Shown here piece after piece: positions 1 through 5,393 of a stretch of 5,773 nucleotides of DNA. Every line of letters begins with the position of its first letter. Position 1 is the stretch's first letter. The notes under the pieces are model-generated. The model saw only the letters and a list, made by a program, of their open reading frames with translations. It searched no databases and was not told where the DNA came from. Where the stretch lies: assembly GCA_021775515.1 (NCBI GenBank), contig JAJFHR010000075.1:1-5773 (forward strand). Direction: 5' to 3'. Made by a program: the position numbers and the translations under genes. This stretch comes from Hyphomicrobiales bacterium. Its GTDB lineage: Bacteria > Pseudomonadota > Alphaproteobacteria > Rhizobiales > JAJFHR01.

Positions 1-1677
1 CAGCGTTTTTACCGGCGGTAGAATTTTCGACTGGCTGGCAGTTGCGGTTTGGCTGCGAATAGCGGTTGAGGCGATATCGACGACCTGAGATTGATCAAGA
101 ATTCGCCTTAACATGTTTACAAAAAGGCCGGATAACGGCAGATTTGACCAGTCCGAATTTGCCGTTACATGGAACAGCACAATTGTGCCTGAGCCTTTGG
201 TCGTCGCTGTTACCAGCGGTGTACCATCCGACAAACGCGCCCAGGTTTTGCCTGGCAGGTCGGGCGTTGGTTCAGCCAGAACTTGCCTTGAAATGGAGAT
301 TTCGTCACTGGACTTGAGGCCAGAAAAAGGGCTTTCTTCGGAAAATTCCGCCATTTTTTGCGGCTTGCGCCAGGTTAAGGCGCCACCAAGTGCCCGGCCA
401 CCGCGTCTAAGCTCGACTGGAATTAAATTGTCGTTGAGGCTGGCCAGCCTTGGACCGGCAAAACGGACGAGTAGGCCGCCGCGTTCTACCCATTCATTGA
501 CCTTTACTTCGTCCAGGCCAACCAATTTGCCGACATCTGCAAGAACCAGTAGAGCGAGAGGCTGGCTCAACAATCCGCTTATCGCGGAGGTAGCCGTTTC
601 GGTCTGGGTTTGTCTAATTTCCGCATAAGGAGCAAGGGCTTTGCGGACGTAATAAAGTGGCCCCAACAGAGGCTGGGCCTGATCGATCGATCCGCCGGAA
701 ACCAGCCCGACGGGACGCCGGCGCCATCTGTCATCCAGCAGGTATATCGATCCGGCAGATTGTTGGCCGGTAACTTCCAGCCGGCGGATTTGGTTTCTCA
801 GTTCAGACGGCATTGTCAGTTTGGCACCTAGCTCACCCTTTGGTGTGAGCTTCAGTTCCACCTGACCGAGATTGCGCCCGTTTTCTGCCAGGGCTCGAAC
901 CGCCGGTAGATTTTTTGGAAGATCGCCAGCAGTTGCAGTAATTGCGCGCAGCACCAAATCGCCTTCTTTGATAACCGGTGGTTTCAAAGCGATTATTTCA
1001 GGGCCATCAGGTTGGCTCACCACGGTTAACGAGCCTTTGCCATCACCCAGACTGGCCAGGGTATTATTGAAATTTTCGGCCTGGCCATAATCAAGACCAT
1101 CGCTGAGCCAGAAGACTTCGGGCTCCTTGGTTTGAGCCAACGCGTTTTTCAAGCGCTGGGCGGCTTTGAGACGATCAGCAACAAAGGGTTGCGGTTTTAG
1201 CGCCAGGGCAATTTCCTTAGCAGCCGTGGCTGGTTTAAATGTCGGTGCTGGCGATTTTAGTTTCACGGCGGTTGTCTCAATTGCTACAGGGCGTGAGGCG
1301 CGCGCTGCTTCTTCAATCAAGGTCAACAAAAGTTCCTGCCGCAATTTCCATTTCGGCGCGGATGCCCATGTGTCGTCCACTACAATCACCATCGGACCGG
1401 TGCCGGAACTGGTCTGTTTTGCAGGGTTGAGAACCGGTTCAGCAAAGGCCAAGATGATGAAGACGGCCAGGGCGGTTCTAAGTACAATCAGCCACCACGG
1501 GCTTTTGTCGGGAGTTTCTTCTTTGTCGGTGAGGCCAAATAAAAACCGGATGGCAGGAAATGCCACCAGTTTTGGTTTGGGTGGAGTAATTCGCAGTAAC
1601 CACCACAATAACGGCAGGGCGATGAGCGCTGATAAAGCCAGTGGAAACAAGAAGCCGAGGGAGCCAAGCGTCAACAT
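1..1677 (-). CDS. BatA/DUF4159-type membrane protein, 3' end cut by window edge
   Basis: The minus-strand frame is open from an ATG at 1677 to the window edge, giving 559 residues without a stop. The N-terminus (MLTLGSLGFLFPLALSALI) starts a membrane segment at about 8-28, and a second lies at about 61-80, as in BatA-type aerotolerance N-terminal domains. A VWA-like region follows, with VIVVDDTWAS (97-106) and LSDGLD (192-197). The first motif lacks a full DxSxS metal site. Residues about 320-520 resemble the glutamine-amidotransferase-like fold of DUF4159 proteins: note LVRFAGPRLA (403-412) and FHVTANSDWSNLPLSGLF (502-519). In this family the DUF4159 domain follows, and it should lie beyond the left edge; members are usually around 900 residues, so roughly a third is missing. 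The start follows the DUF58 stop by 3 bases, with AGGTGG 10 bases upstream (1693-1688) inside the DUF58 gene, which suggests translational coupling. It is probably an inner-membrane partner of the MoxR/DUF58 pair. The molecular function is unknown. Confidence 0.88.
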   Translation of the reverse strand, partial: MLTLGSLGFLFPLALSALIALPLLWWLLRITPPKPKLVAFPAIRFLFGLTDKEETPDKSPWWLIVLRTALAVFIILAFAEPVLNPAKQTSSGTGPMVIVVDDTWASAPKWKLRQELLLTLIEEAARASRPVAIETTAVKLKSPAPTFKPATAAKEIALALKPQPFVADRLKAAQRLKNALAQTKEPEVFWLSDGLDYGQAENFNNTLASLGDGKGSLTVVSQPDGPEIIALKPPVIKEGDLVLRAITATAGDLPKNLPAVRALAENGRNLGQVELKLTPKGELGAKLTMPSELRNQIRRLEVTGQQSAGSIYLLDDRWRRRPVGLVSGGSIDQAQPLLGPLYYVRKALAPYAEIRQTQTETATSAISGLLSQPLALLVLADVGKLVGLDEVKVNEWVERGGLLVRFAGPRLASLNDNLIPVELRRGGRALGGALTWRKPQKMAEFSEESPFSGLKSSDEISISRQVLAEPTPDLPGKTWARLSDGTPLVTATTKGSGTIVLFHVTANSDWSNLPLSGLFVNMLRRILDQSQVVDIASTAIRSQTATASQSKILPPVKTL

Positions 1678-1680
1678 TGC

Positions 1681-2634
1681 CTAATTACCACCTGCCACGT
1701 GGGAGAGATGGGCAGCCCCGCTGCCAATAACACCACGCATTGCCGCATTGTCGCCCAATAGCCCATAAAGTTTAAGCATGGCTGACTGGGCGGTCTGGTC
1801 GGTGTGATGAAGTGTGTATGTCCATCCTAGACGCCTGGCAAATTCGGCAATCCTTGCTTGATGATCAGACATTTTCCCGATGTATTCAGAGCGCAGGCTC
1901 TCAGCTTTACCAACGGTATACCGGCTGTCGTCCTCCAGGCCTGAAAATTCGGTCCGACCGTAGTAGGGCAGGGTTTCTTCCGCTGGATCGAGAATTTGGA
2001 CGAGGTGGCCGTTTACCTCCGGAACCGCCAGGGCTGACAGGCGTTCAACAAGTAATTCTATGGGCTCAAGAAAATCGGAAAGGAAAATCGCTGAGGAAAA
2101 CCGCGGCATTTCAGCGTTTGGTGGCAGGCTGAATTGGGCCGGATCGTCTGTTTCTTCCTCCCGGGTCAAAAAACCTGCCAAACGCTGCACAATTCCCTGA
2201 CCGGTAGCAGGCGCAATCCGGCTGCCCAGAATACCAATTCTTTCACCGCCACGCACAAGTAGCACGGCCAGGGCTAATGACAGCAGGATAGAGCGATCGC
2301 TTTTGCTGGTCGGCGACAGTGAAGATTGAAAATCCATTGAGGCTGAGCGGTCACACCAGATCCATACGGTGTTGGCTGCTTCCCATTCATTTTCACGGAT
2401 CAGCAACGTGTCACTGCGCGCAGATTTCCGCCAATCGATGCGGTTGGACATATCACCGGGCTGATAGTGTCTGAATTGCCAGAATGCCTCGCCTACCCCG
2501 GTTTTCCGACGGCCATGCATGCCCTGTATTATGGTATGGGCGACCCGATCCGCCTCGGCCAAAAGAGGCGGCAGGGTGCTTGCGAGATGTTCGGCTTGTT
2601 CCTGCCGGCGGATGGGCATTTCTGGTTTGTCCAC
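1681..2634 (-). CDS. DUF58 (von Willebrand A-like) domain protein
   Basis: This is a 317-residue cytoplasmic protein with no signal peptide or membrane segment. The DUF58 signature is clear: HGRRKTGVGEAFWQFRHYQPGD (40-61, read in two parts), then RIDWRKSARSD (65-75) and RENEWEA (80-86). A complete MIDAS-type metal motif, D95-R-S97-A-S99, follows at the start of the VWA-like fold, and a later strand holds FLSDFLEP (184-191). The best start is GTG at 2634, because GGAG (2643-2640) lies 5 bases upstream; an ATG at codon 6 (2619) is possible but has a poorer ribosome-binding site. It follows the MoxR gene by 36 bases and precedes the BatA/DUF4159 gene by 3. DUF58 proteins are regularly encoded next to MoxR ATPases and are thought to act as adaptor or substrate partners for them. 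That role is inferred here from context. Family assignment is secure; biochemical function is not. Confidence 0.93.
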   Translation of the reverse strand: MDKPEMPIRRQEQAEHLASTLPPLLAEADRVAHTIIQGMHGRRKTGVGEAFWQFRHYQPGDMSNRIDWRKSARSDTLLIRENEWEAANTVWIWCDRSASMDFQSSLSPTSKSDRSILLSLALAVLLVRGGERIGILGSRIAPATGQGIVQRLAGFLTREEETDDPAQFSLPPNAEMPRFSSAIFLSDFLEPIELLVERLSALAVPEVNGHLVQILDPAEETLPYYGRTEFSGLEDDSRYTVGKAESLRSEYIGKMSDHQARIAEFARRLGWTYTLHHTDQTAQSAMLKLYGLLGDNAAMRGVIGSGAAHLSHVAGGN

Positions 2635-2670
2635 GGCTGCTCCAGAGGGTCAAATTTCGGGTTTGATCCT

Positions 2671-3681
2671 CTAGCCTATGCTTTCGCACAGATGATCAAT
2701 AATGTTACTCAGGCGAATTCCGTCAGCCCGGGCCGCAAAGGTTAAGGCCATACGGTGCTTTAGAACCGGGCGGGCCAGCGACAGCACATCGTCAATTGAC
2801 GGGCTCAGGCGGCCTTCGAGAAGACATTTGGCCCGAACACCCAGCATTAACGCCTGACTGGCGCGCGGGCCAGGCCCCCAGGCCACGTGTTTTCGTATCT
2901 CACTCGAAGAATTATCGTCAGTGGGACGTGCATCGCGGACAAGTTTGAGAATGGCCTCGACAATAGCGTCGCCAACCGGCATTTGCCGGATCAAACGCTG
3001 AGCAGAGATCAAATCCGGAGTAGAAAAAGCCTTTTTTGCCTGTGTTTCCGTGGCCCCGGTGGTGGCAAAAAGCATCCGGCGTTCGGCTTCCAGATTTGGA
3101 TAGGAAATATCAATTTCGAGAATGAATCTGTCCAGTTGGGCTTCCGGCAGGGGATAAGTACCTTCCTGTTCCAGTGGGTTTTGGGTGGCGAGCACGTGAA
3201 ACGGTCGTGGCAATTCGTATGTTTCACCGGCCACCGTGACATGATGTTCCTGCATGGCCTGCAGCAGTGCGGATTGTGTGCGCGGGCTGGCGCGATTTAT
3301 CTCATCAGCCATTAGCAATTGCGAGAAAATTGGCCCACGCACAAAACGGAACTGACGTTTGCCGCTAACAGTCTCGTCCAGTATCTCGGAGCCGACGATA
3401 TCCGCCGGCATTAAGTCGGGGGTAAACTGGATGCGTTTTTCATTAAGCCCCAGCACCACACCCATGGTTTCGACCAGGCGGGTCTTGGCGAGACCCGGCA
3501 CTCCGATCAAAAGTGCGTGACCGCCGGCTAGTATTGCAATCAGCGTCTGATCAACTACCTGGTCCTGACCGAAGATCACTTCGCGGACCGCTTCGCGCGC
3601 TAAAACGAGCTTCTCGCTGGTTTTTTCAAGCTTTGGGACGATATTTCCGTCGACTTCATTGATGGTTTGCATATGAGCCAT
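2671..3681 (-). CDS. MoxR-family AAA+ ATPase
   Basis: Encodes a single-domain AAA+ ATPase of 336 residues from the ATG at 3681, the usual length for MoxR proteins. Motifs, numbered from that ATG, are Walker A GVPGLAKT (60-67), Walker B LLMADE (122-127), sensor 1 ATQNP (165-169), the arginine-finger region EAQLDRF (180-186) and the sensor-2/lid motif WGPGPRAS (268-275). All catalytic residues are present, so it should bind and hydrolyse ATP, probably as a hexameric ring. MoxR ATPases act as chaperone-like remodellers with VWA-domain partners, and the next two genes encode such partners. The start is uncertain. The frame extends upstream only to a TTG at 3726, an in-frame ATG at 3672 is also possible, and none of the three has a clear Shine-Dalgarno sequence. 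It is the first gene of the leftward operon. Orthology to the methanol-dehydrogenase moxR itself is not shown, so no symbol is given. Confidence 0.94.
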   Translation of the reverse strand: MAHMQTINEVDGNIVPKLEKTSEKLVLAREAVREVIFGQDQVVDQTLIAILAGGHALLIGVPGLAKTRLVETMGVVLGLNEKRIQFTPDLMPADIVGSEILDETVSGKRQFRFVRGPIFSQLLMADEINRASPRTQSALLQAMQEHHVTVAGETYELPRPFHVLATQNPLEQEGTYPLPEAQLDRFILEIDISYPNLEAERRMLFATTGATETQAKKAFSTPDLISAQRLIRQMPVGDAIVEAILKLVRDARPTDDNSSSEIRKHVAWGPGPRASQALMLGVRAKCLLEGRLSPSIDDVLSLARPVLKHRMALTFAARADGIRLSNIIDHLCESIG

Positions 3682-3727
3682 TATATGTTGATTTGTTGCG
3701 ATTAAGAAGGACTGATCGACAATCAAT

Positions 3728-3745
3728 GACGATCATGTGATCTTC
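3728..3745. promoter_or_regulatory. 18-base imperfect palindrome, candidate operator
   Basis: GATCA-TG-TGATC (3731-3742) is a perfect inverted repeat with 5-base arms. Extending it to GAC...TTC gives 8-base arms with one mismatch. It lies just downstream of the candidate -10 box for the leftward operon, so it would cover the predicted transcription start near 3744. That is a common position for a repressor site. No known regulator motif is recognised, and a short palindrome like this can arise by chance. Confidence 0.25.
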
Positions 3746-3750
3746 GGTCG

Positions 3751-3779
3751 AATATTTACAGGAAAACCCCTATTGTTAA
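3751..3779 (-). promoter_or_regulatory. candidate sigma70-like promoter for the MoxR operon
   Basis: Read on the minus strand, TTAACA (3779-3774; 5 of 6 matches to TTGACA) is followed after 17 bases by AATATT (3756-3751; 4 of 6 matches to TATAAT). Transcription would start near 3744 and leave a leader of about 60 bases before the ATG at 3681. It was found by eye in the only upstream intergenic space of the operon, and no other leftward pair there looked better. Confidence 0.35.
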
Positions 3780-3783
3780 TACT
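3755..3783 (+). promoter_or_regulatory. candidate sigma70-like promoter for the DUF1285 operon
   Basis: TTTACA (3755-3760; 5 of 6 matches to TTGACA) is followed after 17 bases by AATACT (3778-3783; 4 of 6 matches to TATAAT). Transcription would start near 3790, giving a leader of about 30 bases to the ATG at 3821. It overlaps almost base for base with the leftward candidate promoter on the other strand, so the two could not easily be occupied at once. Assigned by eye only. Confidence 0.35.
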
Positions 3784-3820
3784 GTCGTAGAGGCTACTAA
3801 GCTAGCGAGATGGCATCATT

Positions 3821-4444
3821 ATGACGATCGAACAGTCTACTGGCAATATTCAGCCGCCGGAAAGAATCACACCGCTTAAAGGTTTGTTCGAGGCTGAGGT
3901 TGCGGCAAAAAATACCAAGGGGCTGCCGCCGGTACATTTATGGAATCCGCCGTTTTGCGGTGATCTTGATATGAGGATCGCTGGCGATGGCACGTGGTAT
4001 TATATGAAATCTCCAATCGGCCGCAAACGGCTGGTGCGGCTGTTTTCAACAGTTTTGCGGTATGACGAAGATGGCAAATACTATCTGGTGACGCCTGTCG
4101 AGAAGGTCGGAATCACCGTTGATGATGCACCGTTTCTGGCGGTTCAAATGTCGGTTGAAGGGCAGGGAGAACAACAGATCCTCCATTTTACCACCAACGT
4201 CGGTGACGAAGTTTGCGTAGACAACAAACATCAGCTCAGGTTTGAAACCGAAAATGACACCGGTGGCCTTAAACCCTATGTGCTGGTGCGGGGCCGCTTG
4301 GAAGCATTGATAAATCGTGCGGTATTTTACGACTTGGTCGAACTGGGGTGTGAGCACATGGTTGATGGCGAGCAGCGATTTGGGGTTTGGAGCAGCGGTG
4401 AGTTTTATGAAATGGCCAAGGCCCGTGATCTTGCCCATGAGTAG
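3821..4444 (+). CDS. DUF1285 family protein
   Basis: Encodes 207 residues with no signal peptide or membrane segment, so it is probably cytoplasmic. The sequence matches what I know of DUF1285. After a variable N-terminus come LPPVHLWNPPFCGDLDMRI (35-53), with an aromatic/proline-rich WNPP..CGD core, then GTWYYMKSPIGRKRLVRLF (57-75), LRYDEDGKYYLVTPVEKVGI (79-98, an acidic and aromatic beta-rich stretch), VDDAPF (100-105) and the C-terminal VLVRGRLEALINRAVFYDLV (154-173). This length is usual for the family. Structures exist for family members, but no function is established to my knowledge. The ATG at 3821 gives a natural N-terminus; the nearest Shine-Dalgarno-like bases (GAG, 3807-3809) are weak and 11 bases away. 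It is the first gene of the rightward operon, 15 bases before the CoA-pyrophosphatase gene. That pairing is common in alphaproteobacteria but does not reveal the protein's job. Confidence 0.88.
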   Translation: MTIEQSTGNIQPPERITPLKGLFEAEVAAKNTKGLPPVHLWNPPFCGDLDMRIAGDGTWYYMKSPIGRKRLVRLFSTVLRYDEDGKYYLVTPVEKVGITVDDAPFLAVQMSVEGQGEQQILHFTTNVGDEVCVDNKHQLRFETENDTGGLKPYVLVRGRLEALINRAVFYDLVELGCEHMVDGEQRFGVWSSGEFYEMAKARDLAHE

Positions 4445-4448
4445 TACC

Positions 4449-4452
4449 GGAG
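4449..4452 (+). promoter_or_regulatory. ribosome-binding site fixing a TTG start
   Basis: GGAG stands 7 bases before the TTG at 4460, in the 15-base gap after the DUF1285 stop. There is no ATG or GTG at this end of the reading frame, and the next in-frame ATG (codon 84, inside the NUDIX motif region) would remove essential sequence. This site therefore supports TTG as the true start. Confidence 0.6.
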
Positions 4453-4459
4453 CGGTTGT

Positions 4460-5122
4460 TTGAAAGCTCAGAACTTTAAATTTACCGGAGACGAACTCAG
4501 GCAATTGGCGTTAAACTGCCTGCTGCAGGATATCCCGAAGTCAGCCTTTGATTTTTCAATACCGAGCGGGCGCAGTGATTTCGACCTCAATCCGGATTAT
4601 CACGAAAACCTGGAGGGAGATTTAGCGCCGAGGCTTGCCGCCGTCCTCATTCCGGTGATCAATTATGAACGTGGCGCCAAGGTGCTGCTTACCCGCAGAC
4701 CCAATTCTATGCCCTCGCACCCGGGGCAGGTGGCGTTTCCGGGCGGCAAGGTGGAAAAAGCTGATTTCGGTCCGGAAGCTGCTTCATTAAGAGAGGCGCA
4801 GGAAGAAGTCGGTCTCGATCCAAACCTCGTTGAAACAATTGGTTTTCTCGATACTTATCAGACCGGCACCGGCTTTCGGGTTGTACCGGTTGTGGGTCTG
4901 GTTCACTCCTCCTACGATCTCAAGCTTGATCCGCGAGAGGTGGATGAAGCTTTTGAAGTTCCGCTGGAATTTTTGATGACACCTCATAATCATCAAAAAC
5001 ACTCAAGGATATGGAAAGGGCGAAAACGTGCTTACTATGCTATGCCCTATGGTGATAAGTTTATCTGGGGGGCAACCGCAGGCATGTTGAGAAATTTTTA
5101 TGATCGGGTTTATCGTGATTAG
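4460..5122 (+). CDS. NUDIX hydrolase, CoA pyrophosphatase type
   Basis: Encodes 220 residues. The CoA-pyrophosphatase (UPF0035-type) motif is plain: VLLTRRPNSMPSHPGQVAFP (75-94) runs into GG (95-96). The NUDIX box follows, ending in LREAQEEVGL (110-119) with the metal-binding REXXEE residues R111, E112, E115 and E116. The spacing of 14 residues between GG and RE fits this subgroup. Further family blocks are TGTGFRVVPVVGLV (135-148) and FIWGATAGML (201-210). Known members cleave coenzyme A, its derivatives or oxidised CoA to 3',5'-ADP and 4'-phosphopantetheine, needing Mg2+ or Mn2+. A housekeeping role in CoA turnover is therefore likely, in the cytoplasm. The start is TTG at 4460 with a good GGAG site. 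It lies between DUF1285 and the small membrane-protein gene, in a tight operon leading to cca. Family is certain; the exact substrate is inferred. Confidence 0.94.
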   Translation: MKAQNFKFTGDELRQLALNCLLQDIPKSAFDFSIPSGRSDFDLNPDYHENLEGDLAPRLAAVLIPVINYERGAKVLLTRRPNSMPSHPGQVAFPGGKVEKADFGPEAASLREAQEEVGLDPNLVETIGFLDTYQTGTGFRVVPVVGLVHSSYDLKLDPREVDEAFEVPLEFLMTPHNHQKHSRIWKGRKRAYYAMPYGDKFIWGATAGMLRNFYDRVYRD

Positions 5123-5131
5123 GACGCATTA

Positions 5132-5326
5132 ATGATACGGCTTTTATTTTTTGAACTCTTTATATTTTTTCTCCCTTTTTTGCTTTACGCGCTTTATTTG
5201 CTAGCAGTGAAACAAAAAGAGACTGGCCAGGGGTTTTGGGAAGAAGCGCCGATTTTTAATCTCAGTATGACCGGTCTTTTGCTTGTTGGCGGCGGCATCA
5301 TTGCCTATGGGCTCTATTGGTCGTAA
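5132..5326 (+). CDS. small two-helix membrane protein, DUF6111-like
   Basis: Encodes 64 residues with two hydrophobic helices, about 4-25 (LLFFELFIFFLPFLLYALYLL) and about 45-62 (MTGLLLVGGGIIAYGLYW). They are joined by a polar stretch containing GQGFWEEAP (32-40). The pattern, and the position between the CoA-pyrophosphatase and cca genes, match the DUF6111 proteins of alphaproteobacteria. Members I recall carry a further proline- and tyrosine-containing tail after the second helix. This one stops right after the helix, and no reading frame downstream restores such a tail, so it is a short form. AGGA (5121-5124), overlapping the stop of the preceding gene, sits 7 bases before the ATG and supports coupling and the start choice. 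The function is unknown; it is presumably an inner-membrane protein. Confidence 0.8.
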   Translation: MIRLLFFELFIFFLPFLLYALYLLAVKQKETGQGFWEEAPIFNLSMTGLLLVGGGIIAYGLYWS

Positions 5327-5358
5327 TTCTGGTTCGGCTCAAGGCATTCTTTAAGGTT

Positions 5359-5381
5359 TTTTCGTTCCGGCTGAACGAAAA
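5359..5381 (+). other. hairpin in the cca leader, touching its ribosome-binding site
   Basis: TTTTCGTTC (5359-5367) and GAACGAAAA (5373-5381) form a perfect 9-base-pair stem with a 5-base loop (CGGCT). Two U-G pairs could extend the RNA stem into G5382 and G5383. The probable cca ribosome-binding bases AGGG (5381-5384) are therefore partly inside the 3' arm. No run of T follows the stem on either strand, so it is not a standard intrinsic terminator. A role in lowering cca translation is possible but unproven. Confidence 0.4.
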
Positions 5382-5393
5382 GGGCACTTGAAT

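Noticed and set aside
113..1684. Several plus-strand open frames of 60-172 codons (113-628, 610-831, 872-1090, 1166-1684)
   Set aside because: They lie opposite the continuous 559-codon BatA/DUF4159 frame, which has recognisable motifs throughout. Their translations are low-complexity, rich in S/R/P, and match no family.
2453..3315. Other-frame open stretches over the DUF58 and MoxR genes (2453-2689, 2467-2745, 2887-3315, 3009-3242)
   Set aside because: They are shadows of two well-supported genes, with no domain-like sequence or ribosome-binding context.
3810..3824. Four-codon mini-frame ATG-GCA-TCA-TTA-TGA whose stop overlaps the DUF1285 start codon
   Set aside because: It has no ribosome-binding site of its own and is short enough to be chance. 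It could only be revived by ribosome profiling.
3726..3829. Nine-base direct repeat ATGACGATC at 3726-3734 and 3821-3829
   Set aside because: It is too short, occurs only twice, and one copy is the DUF1285 coding start. Coincidence is likely.
4046..5002. Minus-strand open frames of 152 and 71 codons opposite DUF1285 and the NUDIX gene
   Set aside because: The opposite strand carries complete family motifs, while the antisense translations show none.
5359..5390. Reading the cca-leader hairpin as an intrinsic terminator
   Set aside because: No T-run follows the stem in either direction; the T-rich part is in the 5' arm itself.
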